DNA of 47,062 nucleotides from Sulfobacillus sp. (GTDB lineage: Bacteria > Bacillota > Sulfobacillia > Sulfobacillales > Sulfobacillaceae): positions 1-47,062 of the forward strand of contig DAIDDL010000002.1 of the NCBI GenBank assembly GCA_027309085.1, in the 5' to 3' direction. Made by a program: the position numbers and the translations under genes. Of this stretch, positions 36,179-44,726 are shown piece after piece. How positions within the stretch are numbered: the first letter of the stretch is position 1; every line of letters starts with the position of its first letter. The notes beneath the pieces were generated by a model. It ran no database searches, had not been told where the DNA came from, and worked only from the letters and a program-made list of their open reading frames with translations.

Positions 36179-36652
36179 CTAGATAAGCCGAGTGAATAGC
36201 GTCTCCGGCGCTCCCGGCTCCGATTCTGGACTCGCGCTGATCGCCTCGAATCCCTGGCGGCAATAAAGACGAATCGCAGGCGCATTGTAGTCCCTGACGC
36301 TCAGAACGACGCGCGGCGCCTGTTGGTCGCGTGCCCACTCCACCACCATCTCGACGAGTCGCTCCCCCACGCCGCGTCCCCGTGCGAAGGGCGCCACCCA
36401 GAGGGATATGAGTTCAACATCCGGAGCGTTCCAGTCACCACTAACCATGCCAGCGGGCTTGCCGTCCACATAGGCGATAACATTGAGTGCAACACCCGTC
36501 AAACGCTCCCGCCACCGTTGCTCACGGTCACCCGCGCCCTGCCAGTCAGCGAGGACGGAACCGAAGGCCGCGGTTGATTCCGTCAGGGCGGCCACACGGA
36601 GTTTCCGCCATAACTGCCAGTCGTTTGGGGTCAGAATTTGCAGATGGATCAT
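36179..36652 (-). CDS. GNAT-family N-acetyltransferase
   Basis: This protein of about 157 aa has the GNAT fold: ESTAAFGSVLADW near residue 25, ISLWVAPFARGRGVGERLVE (the acetyl-CoA pyrophosphate loop, R-G-R-G-V-G) and VVLSVRDYNAPAIRLYCRQG (motif B). It moves an acetyl group from acetyl-CoA to an unknown amine. The frame is open to 36664, but ATG 36652 (MIHLQILTPNDW), after GAGGTG, is the better start. Confidence 0.88.
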   Translation of the reverse strand: MIHLQILTPNDWQLWRKLRVAALTESTAAFGSVLADWQGAGDREQRWRERLTGVALNVIAYVDGKPAGMVSGDWNAPDVELISLWVAPFARGRGVGERLVEMVVEWARDQQAPRVVLSVRDYNAPAIRLYCRQGFEAISASPESEPGAPETLFTRLI

Positions 36653-36794
36653 ACGACACCTCACTTCGTATCACGTCGGCCCACGAGTCATCGGCCATCT
36701 CCGAGGCCAGATTCGCGCTCATAGACAACTTTTCCTTCCAGGAGACTCGCCTCCGATAGCTACAGAGCGACCGGTAAACGCTATGGCGAAAATA

Positions 36795-37199
36795 CTACTC
36801 CTCCACCAACTCAAAAAGTTCAACGATGAGTATGGTTTCGTCTGTTAATTGAATCCCTTCTGTTGCCATGCCATCCCAAGCATTGATATGGTCCCTCTTA
36901 AATTTTTCTACGTCATCTCCGTCACCTTCACCTTTCACTAATCTCGGGTCTGGATTACCAAATGTTGTTTCAAATACTTCAAGGTGACAGACGTTACATC
37001 TCGGAGTACCAAATTTGTCTGTTACGGTACACACTTTTCCAATCAAAGCATAGATTCCTTCTAATTCATCGGGTGTATACGAGACCTTGGGAGCACATGT
37101 TGCGGTTTTCGTTCCTGCGATAATTTGTTGGATTAGCCTCTCACCAATTCCATTGTCTCCGTCCCATCCATAATGATATTTGTCCTCATGAATAATCAT
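36795..37199 (-). CDS. ASCH-domain protein
   Basis: This 134-aa protein has an ASCH-like fold pattern: DNGIGERLIQQIIAGTKTAT (the K of GTKTAT is the conserved ASCH lysine), VTDKFGTPRCNVCHLEVFE and DGDDVEKFKRDH. ASCH proteins bind RNA or modified nucleosides; some are amidohydrolases for N4-acetylcytidine. ATG 37199 follows AAAGGAG. The coding sequence is visibly more AT-rich than the surrounding genes, which suggests recent acquisition. Specific function unknown. Confidence 0.8.
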   Translation of the reverse strand: MIIHEDKYHYGWDGDNGIGERLIQQIIAGTKTATCAPKVSYTPDELEGIYALIGKVCTVTDKFGTPRCNVCHLEVFETTFGNPDPRLVKGEGDGDDVEKFKRDHINAWDGMATEGIQLTDETILIVELFELVEE

Positions 37200-37272
37200 A
37201 CATTAAACTCCTTTCACTAACACCGTGTTGAATTAACCTGCCCGATATTCCCATAACGAGGGTCTACTGCTA

Positions 37273-37659
37273 CTAATTTGTCACGCCAAAATATGAAAAG
37301 GCATCCTTCACTGTTCGCGGATGGAAATCCAGTTGCTCCGTAGGAATCCCGTGCTCGAATCCATAGTGGACCGCGTCCGTCCATGTGGACGGGTCTACCG
37401 TAACCCGAAAGACCCGATCTTGATAGACAACCACCAACTCAGCGCCTCGAAAAAAATGCACATACCAGCAGGCGTCTTGGATGTTAATCATACTGTTCTG
37501 AAGCGTCTCCACCAAGGCAGCGAATTCCTCATCAGCCACCGACACCAGCATCAATCCCCACGACCCCACCTGTCGATGGCCAATCACATTTAGACGGGTG
37601 AAGCATTTATCGTCTTGAAGAGATCGATTGACGACAATTCCCATGTACTCTTTTTTCAC
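37273..37659 (-). CDS. Unknown 128-aa protein
   Basis: The GTG start (MKKEYMGIVVNRSL) follows AAGGAGG. The protein is soluble with a predicted alpha/beta fold and blocks WYVHFFRGAELVVVYQDRVF and VDPSTWTDAVHYGFEHGIP. Proteins of this pattern, annotated only as hypothetical, occur in many bacteria. It is followed on the same strand, 70 bases later, by the ASCH gene, and both look imported. No function can be given. Confidence 0.78.
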   Translation of the reverse strand: MKKEYMGIVVNRSLQDDKCFTRLNVIGHRQVGSWGLMLVSVADEEFAALVETLQNSMINIQDACWYVHFFRGAELVVVYQDRVFRVTVDPSTWTDAVHYGFEHGIPTEQLDFHPRTVKDAFSYFGVTN

Positions 37660-37847
37660 GTTGCCTCCTTGTATCCGTATCTGTCACGGCAACTCCGCTA
37701 AAGCGCATTCCTGCCCGTTAGTCCATCAATATCAATAACTACCCGATTATATCAGCTACGCTCCAATCACCGCAGAATTGCCCATTATAGGGCGTCACAG
37801 AATACGATTTTGCATCCTCATGACGACAACGCCGAAAACCCTCTGAT

Positions 37848-37927
37848 CAATCGAGATACGGATACCCCATGAATTTTTGGCCAAGTACCTAGAGCAAATT
37901 GCCATCTTGCAACAGACTCTGCCACAA
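37848..37927 (+). pseudogene. Possible transposase C-terminal fragment
   Basis: A plus frame ends IPHEFLAKYLEQIAILQQTL plus PQ and a TAA at 37925-37927. It resembles the last residues of several integrase-type transposases, which often end with a P-H-E-F-L block. It is too short for a firm assignment. The intrinsic terminator 24 bases later and the repeat-rich end beyond it support the idea that this is the right end of a lost IS. Confidence 0.35.
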
Positions 37928-37950
37928 TAACGGCCACGCGACTATGCGTC

Positions 37951-37973
37951 CCCGTCCTGGCGGACGGGTTTTT
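37951..37973 (+). terminator. Intrinsic terminator
   Basis: CCCGTCC, loop TGGC, GGACGGG then TTTTT on the plus strand. The stem is perfect. No intact gene precedes it on this strand, which fits a left-over terminator of a deleted IS gene. Confidence 0.75.
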
Positions 37974-38050
37974 GGTGATCCTCAACGTTTTTTTCCCAAA
38001 GGATGTGACTGCTCATGCGTTTTTCTGGCTTGGGGGCGTACTCCCCTTTT

Positions 38051-38096
38051 AGTCGGCCATTTACCAGGTACTCATGGCCGACTGAGCCATTTACCA
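38051..38096. repeat. Repeat-rich IS end remnant (IS21-like, tentative)
   Basis: AGTCGGCCA (38051-38059) and TGGCCGACT (38075-38083) are a perfect inverted repeat, and the block GCCATTTACCA occurs twice in tandem (38056 and 38086). Multiple copies of a short motif at the element end are typical of IS21-like ends. No matching opposite end is in the window. Confidence 0.5.
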
Positions 38097-38255
38097 TTCA
38101 AGACACAGTTGTCATCCCCTGCGAATCGGATTATGGTCGTTGAAGGCTCAGAAGGCTATGATTTTTAAGTTTCAGTACAAACAGTGGCTTTCGGCAGGAA
38201 TACTCGCCCTTAATCTCGAATCTTTCAAAACAACTGATGGAAAGGAGTACAGACA

Positions 38256-39173
38256 ATGCGTGAAATTTTTCCAGTAGCCCCCTATCCTTATACATTTGGT
38301 CGTTATCACGAACCCATCGCCCGTGTAAAACCCGAAGAGACCGTGGTGCTTTATACAGAGGACTGCTTTGAAGGTAAGGTTCACAGTGAACAGGATCTGC
38401 CGTCAAAAGTAGCAGGTAAGTATCTCAATCCTCAAACAGGGCCGATTTACGTGGAGGGAGCGGCACCAGGAGATACGCTGGCTGTCCATATTCATGATGT
38501 CACCGTGACACGGGACTGGGCCGTAAGTGCCCAAATTCCATTCTTTGGTGGGTTAACCGCCACAACCATGACGAGAACGCTTCAGGATCCCCTGCCCGAA
38601 AAGGTATGGATCTATCGTCGGCAGGAGGATGGACGTTTTGCTTATTCTGACCGTTTTTCCATAGCACCTCATCCCTTCATGGGAACCATCGGCACGGCAC
38701 CGGACATTGAAGCGCTGTCCGCCCTTACGCCATTCACCCACGGCGGCAATATGGATGTGCCTGATGTCAAGGCGGGAAATACGGTGTATTTGCCAGTGAA
38801 TGTTCCGGGCGCCTATTTCTCTACGGGAGACTGTCATGTGGCTCAGGGCGAGGGGGAGGCCTGTGGAGTGGCGCTTGAGATTTCGGGAAAGGTGACGCTG
38901 TCCTTTTCGCTGATTAAAAATCATCCGATTGCCTGGCCTCGCATTGAGTCACCTCAGGAGATTATGACAGTAGGCAGTGCGCGGCCAATGGAAGATGCTG
39001 CGCGCATCGCCTATACCGAACTAGTGCTGTGGCTGGAAGGTGAATACGGTTTTGAAAAATGGGATGCTTATCAATTAGCGAGTCAAGCCGGAAAGTTGTA
39101 CGTGGGCAATATGGTCGACACATATTACAGCCTCGTGGCCAAATTGTCTAAAGAATATTTAACAGCACGGTAA
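38256..39173 (+). CDS. Acetamidase/formamidase family protein
   Basis: This 305-aa enzyme of the FmdA/AmdA family hydrolyses short-chain amides (acetamide, formamide) to the acid and ammonia. Family blocks are NPQTGPIYVEGAAPGDTLAV, FTHGGNMDVPDVKAGNTVYL, GAYFSTGDCHVAQGEGEACG (metal and catalytic region) and MEDAARIAYTELVLWLE. ATG 38256 follows GGAAAGGAG. It is convergent with an APC permease; the shared terminator lies between. It may supply nitrogen from amides. Confidence 0.92.
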   Translation: MREIFPVAPYPYTFGRYHEPIARVKPEETVVLYTEDCFEGKVHSEQDLPSKVAGKYLNPQTGPIYVEGAAPGDTLAVHIHDVTVTRDWAVSAQIPFFGGLTATTMTRTLQDPLPEKVWIYRRQEDGRFAYSDRFSIAPHPFMGTIGTAPDIEALSALTPFTHGGNMDVPDVKAGNTVYLPVNVPGAYFSTGDCHVAQGEGEACGVALEISGKVTLSFSLIKNHPIAWPRIESPQEIMTVGSARPMEDAARIAYTELVLWLEGEYGFEKWDAYQLASQAGKLYVGNMVDTYYSLVAKLSKEYLTAR

Positions 39174-39196
39174 CGCGGAAGACCTGAACCACATCA

Positions 39197-39240
39197 AAAC
39201 CGGAGTCTCCGTTAGATTACGTAGAGACTCCGGTTTTTTG
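39197..39240. terminator. Bidirectional intrinsic terminator
   Basis: Arms AAACCGGAGTCTC and GAGACTCCGGTTT form a perfect 13-bp stem with a 14-base loop. T-runs follow on the plus strand, and A-runs on the other side give T on the minus strand, so it serves both the amidase gene and the convergent permease. Confidence 0.9.
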
Positions 39241-39265
39241 CACGTAGCGCTCCCTGTCTTTCCTA

Positions 39266-40687
39266 CTACTCCTCGATGGCCTCCTCCGCAATTGCCGAAT
39301 CGGCCGGATTTCCCCAGAGTCCTTTAGTGCGTCGTCCCCACAGGACGTAATACAAACCACCCACTGCAAAAATTGCGGCGCATGTGACCAGGTCCGAAGC
39401 CGTCTGTTGCGTGAGGGCCAAAATCACGCCCGCTAATGCTACTAACGGAGGCAAGGGCCATAGCCACATGCGAAACGGCAACGCCGCAGTTCTCCACTGA
39501 CCCATCCGGTGGACAATGGCTGACACCGCAATGAGAGCATACAGAATGATGATCATCACCGACGTGAACGTAATGGCAGCAATCGCGGACCCTAATAATG
39601 TCAGCACGGTGCCAAGCAATCCCACCACCAAAACGGCAATCCATGGGGTTTTAAAGCGTGGATGAATGTGCGTCAATGCCCGATTCACCGGTTCAGGCCA
39701 GGATCCATCGCGAGCAGTCGAAAAAATCACCCGGGAAAATTGGAGAACAATAGCCAGTGTGGCATTGAATACAGCGAACACCACACCTACAATAATGAAG
39801 GCGGCACCTGTTGGACCCATGAACCGCGTCACAAAGTAATCTATGGGCAGGGGTGAGGCATAAAATGCATGCGATGTGCCCATGGCCATGAGGACAGCAA
39901 AAGCTGGAATGACTTGAAACAACACCCCTAGGCTCGCCGCCGTGATGACAGACCGCCCCACATTTCGGGCAGAGCCTCGCGTTTCTTCACTAAAGTTGAT
40001 GGCGCTGTCATAGCCATTATAGGAGAACAAGGCAATAGCAATGGCGGCGAGCACAACGGACAACTTTATCGAAGAGCTCCCCGATGAGGAATAGATTTCG
40101 GGATGCACTAACTGGTTGATAGGCGTGACTGCATGGGTAAATCCGATGATCGTCACCAACACCATCACAATCAACTCTATAGTTAAAAAGACACCGGTAA
40201 TATTAGCGTTAGTCTTCACGCTCAAGACAGCCAGCGCCGTCACCATGAGCATCAGTAAGGTAGCCCAAAGATTGGCGTCGATGCTCGGGATGAGCGTGTG
40301 AATGTAACCGCCAATTCCCAGCGCGATAGCGGCCGGTAAAAAGATCGCTTGCACGACATAATCAATCATCGCCAAGAATCCCAGAGGACGTCCGAGAACT
40401 CTCGTCACAATCGAATAGAGGCCCCCGGCAAATGGATAGCGCGCACCCAGCTCCGCCATACTCAAGGCGACACAAATTGCGACAATCCCTGCGATGAGAA
40501 ACGTCCAGCCTGCCCCGGTGCCCGCCATGGGAAACACGGCCGCCGCAATAACAAAGAATGATGCCGCGGGAGTGATGTCCGATAATGACAGTCCCACGGT
40601 TTGCAAGACAGTCAGCCCGCGGTCCAATTCCTGATGATATCCGGCCTTTTGCAAAATATCTTCAGAACTGGTATCATTTCCCTTCAT
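39266..40687 (-). CDS. APC-superfamily amino acid/amine permease
   Basis: This 473-aa transporter has around 12 hydrophobic helices. The first helices carry LSDITPAASFFVIAA, FAGGLYSIVTRVLGRPLGFLAM and SYNGYDSAINFSEETRG, which are typical of the amino acid-polyamine-organocation superfamily. Its ATG 40687 overlaps the upstream peptidase stop (ATGA), so the two are translationally coupled. It likely imports the peptide-derived amino acids or amides used by its neighbours. Substrate not readable. Confidence 0.9.
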   Translation of the reverse strand: MKGNDTSSEDILQKAGYHQELDRGLTVLQTVGLSLSDITPAASFFVIAAAVFPMAGTGAGWTFLIAGIVAICVALSMAELGARYPFAGGLYSIVTRVLGRPLGFLAMIDYVVQAIFLPAAIALGIGGYIHTLIPSIDANLWATLLMLMVTALAVLSVKTNANITGVFLTIELIVMVLVTIIGFTHAVTPINQLVHPEIYSSSGSSSIKLSVVLAAIAIALFSYNGYDSAINFSEETRGSARNVGRSVITAASLGVLFQVIPAFAVLMAMGTSHAFYASPLPIDYFVTRFMGPTGAAFIIVGVVFAVFNATLAIVLQFSRVIFSTARDGSWPEPVNRALTHIHPRFKTPWIAVLVVGLLGTVLTLLGSAIAAITFTSVMIIILYALIAVSAIVHRMGQWRTAALPFRMWLWPLPPLVALAGVILALTQQTASDLVTCAAIFAVGGLYYVLWGRRTKGLWGNPADSAIAEEAIEE

Positions 40688-41775
40688 ATAAAATCCCTCC
40701 GTGTGTGACAATCTCTCAACCATGTTAGTAGATTCTCCGTGGGAAACCGCTCGAGTCGATGCCCGCCGCGTCCTACCACCGTGACTGCCTGGACCATCGC
40801 ATTCATCACGGCCTCCTCGGTTGCTTCCACTACGGCGTCGAACAGCAAATCAATGGGGGAGCCCAATGTCCAGAATTGCCCGTCGACAAGATGATGGCTT
40901 GCAAACGGTTCGCGCGACTCCCGTGGGATCACCGTATTGGTGGAAAAGGCCAGAAAAATTTCTCCCGATCCATCGTTACCCACGGACCCAGTTCGTACCA
41001 ATCCCATGCCCACGCGTTTGGCCAGTCGTTTGAGCTGGTTAGGCAACAAGGGAGCATCGGTCGCTACGATCCCAATACATGAACCTTCCTTGTGGTAGTC
41101 AGGTTGATTCCCGTTCAGCCATAGGCCTACCGATTGTCCCTGCACCAGCATTTGATGTCGATATCCAAAGTTGGTGTTGACTAAAATCCCGACAGTATAT
41201 TCGGTATTCCCCACCGGAACAATCCGGGAAGCGGTACCAATACCGCCCTTAAATCCAAATAGCTGAGTCCCTGAACCTGCCCCCACTGCACCTTCGTCCG
41301 GCAACCCGGCAGACGCATTGGCCAAAGCGCTACGAAAAACAGCACTGGGCGTAGGACCCGCACGATTATCATTCAAATAACCGTCATCACACTCGGCAAC
41401 GACCGGCATCATGACATCGAGATCCCCAACGGCATCGTCCATTTGAGTGAAGTACTCTACGGTAGCGTCAAACCCCATCCCAATACTGCGTGAATTGCAT
41501 AGCACAAGAGGCGATCCCAACAACCCCCATTCGTCAATCACGGCACGCCCCGTCATGATTCCATACCCGTTGAGGATCGACGTACCAGCATAAACTCGTT
41601 CCCGGAAGGGATTGCCCCCATGAGGCCAAATGACGGTCACCCCAGAACGATGAACCGCGGCGCCATCCGTATGGTAATCGGCTTGACCAACCAAGACTCC
41701 CGGCACATCAGTGATGGCATTCAAAGGGCCTGGTGTCATCCGGCCGACCTGCAACCCATAATCTCGAAATCGCAT
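40684..41775 (-). CDS. DmpA-type (P1 family, S58) aminopeptidase
   Basis: This 363-aa autoprocessed N-terminal nucleophile hydrolase has ITDVPGVLVGQ near the N-terminus, VYAGTSILNGYG and SIGMGFDATVEYF in the middle, and GSGTQLFGFKGGIGTASRIV. The nucleophile region is EGSCIGIVATDAPLLPNQL; cleavage just before the serine activates the enzyme. Relatives are L-aminopeptidase/D-esterases and beta-peptidyl aminopeptidases. ATG 41775 follows AAAGGAG. It is coupled to the downstream APC permease, implying uptake plus cleavage of amides or peptides. Confidence 0.92.
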   Translation of the reverse strand: MRFRDYGLQVGRMTPGPLNAITDVPGVLVGQADYHTDGAAVHRSGVTVIWPHGGNPFRERVYAGTSILNGYGIMTGRAVIDEWGLLGSPLVLCNSRSIGMGFDATVEYFTQMDDAVGDLDVMMPVVAECDDGYLNDNRAGPTPSAVFRSALANASAGLPDEGAVGAGSGTQLFGFKGGIGTASRIVPVGNTEYTVGILVNTNFGYRHQMLVQGQSVGLWLNGNQPDYHKEGSCIGIVATDAPLLPNQLKRLAKRVGMGLVRTGSVGNDGSGEIFLAFSTNTVIPRESREPFASHHLVDGQFWTLGSPIDLLFDAVVEATEEAVMNAMVQAVTVVGRGGHRLERFPTENLLTWLRDCHTRRDFI

Positions 41776-41932
41776 CGCAGTGATCTCCTTTTTCCCACTA
41801 TGTGTAACGCCGATATTCCGTTTAAACTGGGAGAGCGCGAAAACATCAAAAGAACGATATGAAGATGCAACTCTTCACGTTTCACCAACCACAGAAATGA
41901 AAAACTGTAATGGCATAATTCGAAGAGTCTGA

Positions 41933-41949
41933 GTGTGTCTAGAACACAC
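41933..41949. promoter_or_regulatory. Imperfect palindrome ahead of the DmpA gene (possible operator)
   Basis: GTGTGTCTAGAACACAC has arms GTGTG/CACAC around a CTAGA core. It lies about 160 bases upstream of the DmpA start and just downstream of a TTGGGA..TAAATA pair that could be a promoter on the minus strand. A dimeric repressor site is plausible; no regulator gene is next to it. Confidence 0.4.
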
Positions 41950-42075
41950 AAACTTATTTACAAAGTTCGCGACGACAATCCCAAATTCCTTCTTTGATTT
42001 GTTGTCATATCGCCCAAAATTGGGTTTTGTGCACTTTATTGCGCTACGAAGGTACGGACTGCACGGGCGCCAAAA

Positions 42076-42159
42076 TTACCTCCGCGCAGTCCCGCCTGCG
42101 TAACCGTGGGCGTTGACCACCGTCAACGTCAGGTGAGTAGGCATCGCGTTGCCCGCCAT
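42076..42159 (-). CDS. 27-codon ORF with perfect Shine-Dalgarno (possible leader peptide)
   Basis: The ATG at 42159 is seven bases after GGAGGTGAT (42167-42175), which is fully complementary to the 16S rRNA 3' end, and the frame stops with TAA at 42076. The product begins MAGNAMPTHL and ends HGYAGGTARR, with no Cys, charged only at the end. A short hairpin (GTTGAC/GTCAAC, about 42111-42127) lies inside. It is transcribed toward the DmpA gene 300 bases further on. It might be a leader peptide or a stand-alone small peptide. I do not recognise a family. Confidence 0.5.
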   Translation of the reverse strand: MAGNAMPTHLTLTVVNAHGYAGGTARR

Positions 42160-42175
42160 CTAAGCCATCACCTCC

Positions 42176-43093
42176 CTCTGCCCGACGACGCTTCGACAGA
42201 CCTCCCGACAGGTTAACGCAGCACGGCCAAGCGGTGCACTTCGCTTATGCATAATGCCTGTTCCGAACCGGCCGCGTGGGCGTGCCATTACGCTGAAGAC
42301 AGACGGTGGCGCGCATTGCCCCGTGGAGTTTTATGGCGGGATACGGATTCAGTATGCTCGCGGCCAGCGGTAGCGTGATATCCAGCGCTAACGCCAGCAG
42401 ACTCACGGAGGAGATCACTAGGGCTATTCCGAGCGCCTGGCATTTCGTTTTCACCAACGTCCAATCTCTCTTCTTGGAATAGGGATACTTCTTGAATCCA
42501 TTACGAAGCACTGCCTTTAAACAGGGCGCCTTTTCCTGGGTCCCGTGAAACGCAAGAGGACGGAACATTTCATCTTACCGCCATATCCTTTCGCGCCAGG
42601 AACCCCTCCAAACGTTCTTCAATCGCGATTCTATTGGTAGCGCAACGGTGCCGCGTCACCTCGCGTTTTCGTCGTGTCACGGCGAATTGGCCCCCCACCT
42701 GCGGGGAACAATATTCACAACATGGCCAGCCGAAAGGACACAGCGGGGATATGGTATGCGGGTTACTACGACGGCGGGACATCGCCCCATCGGCCGCTGC
42801 TTGAAAGTGGGGTTATTCGCCATTCCGACATAGCGGCGGTAGCTGGTTTGCATGACGAATGTTTTCGGACGAGAATCGCCATCATCACTGGGCTGTGAGG
42901 CGACAGGACCGGCAGAAAACTGTTATTCAAGGAATCGAATAATCTTAGTAGTAAATTTCCCACAGCTCTTCCTCGAGGACAGCCCAACACCACCGTACGA
43001 GTCATCCGTGCATCCTTCGAGGAAGCAAGCCCGATTTGGGAGACTCAAGTCAGGTCGCACCGCACGACCGTCCCTCTGCCCACACAGGACAAC
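42176..43093. other. Gene-poor intergenic region
   Basis: No reading frame here has both a good ribosome binding site and a recognisable family. A minus-strand frame at 42245-42568 has one hydrophobic segment but no site, and the frames at 42570-42782 are low in pattern. The stretch ends with the strong promoter of the second APC gene. It may be old degraded DNA. Confidence 0.3.
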
Positions 43094-43123
43094 TTGACAT
43101 GAGCACGAAATAACTAGTAAAAT
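43094..43123 (+). promoter_or_regulatory. Strong sigma-A promoter of the APC gene
   Basis: A perfect -35 TTGACA (43094-43099), 18-base spacer and TAAAAT -10 (43118-43123, five of six), about 40 bases upstream of the start codon at 43164. Confidence 0.8.
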
Positions 43124-43163
43124 CCATACATCTGCAAAATATTTGCAAGTAGGAGGATTGTGT

Positions 43164-44600
43164 ATGTCAACTTCTGCAACTCAGCCCCCACGGGTGCTGG
43201 ACCGCCAAGTGGTGAGCTTTTGGGGACTCGTCAGCCAAAGTCTAGCGGGCATGGCACCCACCTGCGATGTCGTCGCCTTCATGACCGCCGGCGCAGCTTT
43301 CGCCTTGGTGGCCCTGCCTCTCTCCTATTTAGCAGCTTTTGTGCTGATGTTTATCGAAGTGAATACCATCTACCATCTGTCCAAAGACCGCCCATCGGCT
43401 GGAGGGTACTATAGCTATGTGTCGATGGGGCTCGGCCCGAAAGCGGCAACCTTGACCGGATTCATGGTCCTCTTTTATCAAGTGCTGAGCGTGGCGGGCG
43501 TGCCCGTGTACGTCGGCGGGGTATTTCTGCCTGGACTGGCCGCGGAGATGCACATCGCTTTGCCCTCGTATTTCTGGATGCTGATGGTCACGCTGTTTAT
43601 TGGCGTGCCCTGGGGTCTTTCCGTCTCCGGCATCCGGCCCAGCATCAAAGTCCTGACTTTGACCAGTCTCACCGAAATCGTCTTCCTGATCGGTGCATCC
43701 GCGTGGATCATAGCCCGCGTGCACCCCTCCGTGCCCCTGCGCCCTTTTGAGCTGGCATCGACTGGCGTGAGAGGTATGGCCATGGGAATGATTTTCGCTA
43801 TTACCAGCTTCATCGGAGTGGGCAGCCATGCGCCCCTAGGAGAAGAAGTCAAAGGGATCCGCACCCAGCGGGGGCGCCTCGTAGGCAAGGCCGCCATTGT
43901 CTCCCTCACCTTGGTGGGAGCGGCTTTGGTGCTCTCGGCCTATGCGCTGACTGTAGGCTGGGGCATGGACAGCATGAAAACCTTTGCCACCGCTCCAGCT
44001 CCGGGAGTCACCGTATTTCTCCACTATCTGGGTCCCATAGGGGCCGTGGCTCTCGTAGTGCTGGCGCTAAACAGCGCCATGGCCGACGACATTGCGCTGC
44101 TCACGAGTTCCTCGCGGGTGCTCTATGCCATCGCCCGGGATAATTTGGTGAATACGGGATTCGCCCAGGTCAATGGCCACAACGCTCCCGCCAAGAGCGT
44201 CACCCTTTTGGCCATCGTGGCATTCGTCGTCGCTATCTCCACCGGCCTCTGGCTCGGCCCCAGCAACGCCTTCAACATGCTGACCACCGCTGTGCTGTTT
44301 GGCCTGGTGACTGCCCACACGCTTATGAATGTCTCCCTCATGCGGCTGTTCCGCGAGGATCAGAGTCATCACCGGCATATACTGCAGCATGTCGTGTTAC
44401 CCGTTATCGCCACGGGGCTCTTTTGGTGGGTGCTCTATGAGTCCGTGTGGCCCATTGTCTGGCCCATCAGCTTGTCCGCGGTGCTGTGGATAGTGTTTGG
44501 AGCGCCGGTGCTCTGGTATATTGTCAAGCGGGCGCCGCATCTCACCGCACTACAGGGACGCCACCTAGGTCTTGTCGACGAAGTGGACGACGAATTTTAG
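43164..44600 (+). CDS. APC-superfamily permease
   Basis: This 478-aa transporter has about 12 helices. ATG 43164 follows AGGAGG by seven bases; a TTG further upstream keeps the frame open but is not needed. The first helices contain VSQSLAGMAPTCDVVAFMT and DRPSAGGYYSYVSMGLGP; GVGSHAPLGEEVKGI is in the middle. These are features of APC permeases for amino acids or amines. Different from the other APC gene in sequence. Substrate unknown. It has its own promoter and terminator and so is a single-gene unit. Confidence 0.9.
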   Translation: MSTSATQPPRVLDRQVVSFWGLVSQSLAGMAPTCDVVAFMTAGAAFALVALPLSYLAAFVLMFIEVNTIYHLSKDRPSAGGYYSYVSMGLGPKAATLTGFMVLFYQVLSVAGVPVYVGGVFLPGLAAEMHIALPSYFWMLMVTLFIGVPWGLSVSGIRPSIKVLTLTSLTEIVFLIGASAWIIARVHPSVPLRPFELASTGVRGMAMGMIFAITSFIGVGSHAPLGEEVKGIRTQRGRLVGKAAIVSLTLVGAALVLSAYALTVGWGMDSMKTFATAPAPGVTVFLHYLGPIGAVALVVLALNSAMADDIALLTSSSRVLYAIARDNLVNTGFAQVNGHNAPAKSVTLLAIVAFVVAISTGLWLGPSNAFNMLTTAVLFGLVTAHTLMNVSLMRLFREDQSHHRHILQHVVLPVIATGLFWWVLYESVWPIVWPISLSAVLWIVFGAPVLWYIVKRAPHLTALQGRHLGLVDEVDDEF

Positions 44601-44684
44601 GTACCCGTGCATTCCACCAGCACCGTGCCACAGTCGCGGTCGACTTCACAACGATACAAGGGCCGGTCAAAAACTTTCAACCAT

Positions 44685-44726
44685 AAAGAAACAGCGGAGT
44701 CCCCTGCGAGATTCCGCTGTTTCTTT
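44685..44726 (+). terminator. Intrinsic terminator after the APC gene
   Basis: Arms AAAGAAACAGCGGA and TCCGCTGTTTCTTT form a perfect 14-bp stem with a 14-base loop, 85 bases after the stop at 44600; the right arm ends in TTTCTTTC. Confidence 0.88.

Larger units (their letters stand above)
37660..38255. other. Intergenic region holding IS remnants ahead of the amidase gene
   Basis: Between the 128-aa gene and the amidase gene lie about 600 bases. They contain a possible transposase C-terminus (see 37848-37927), a plus-strand terminator (37951-37973) and two copies of GCCATTTACCA with an inverted repeat (38051-38083). The promoter of the amidase gene should be in the last 150 bases, but I cannot point to clear -35 and -10 boxes. 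Confidence 0.4.

Noticed and set aside
42245-42568. Minus-strand 107-codon ORF with a hydrophobic stretch
   Set aside because: No ribosome binding site, no family pattern, and in degraded intergenic DNA.
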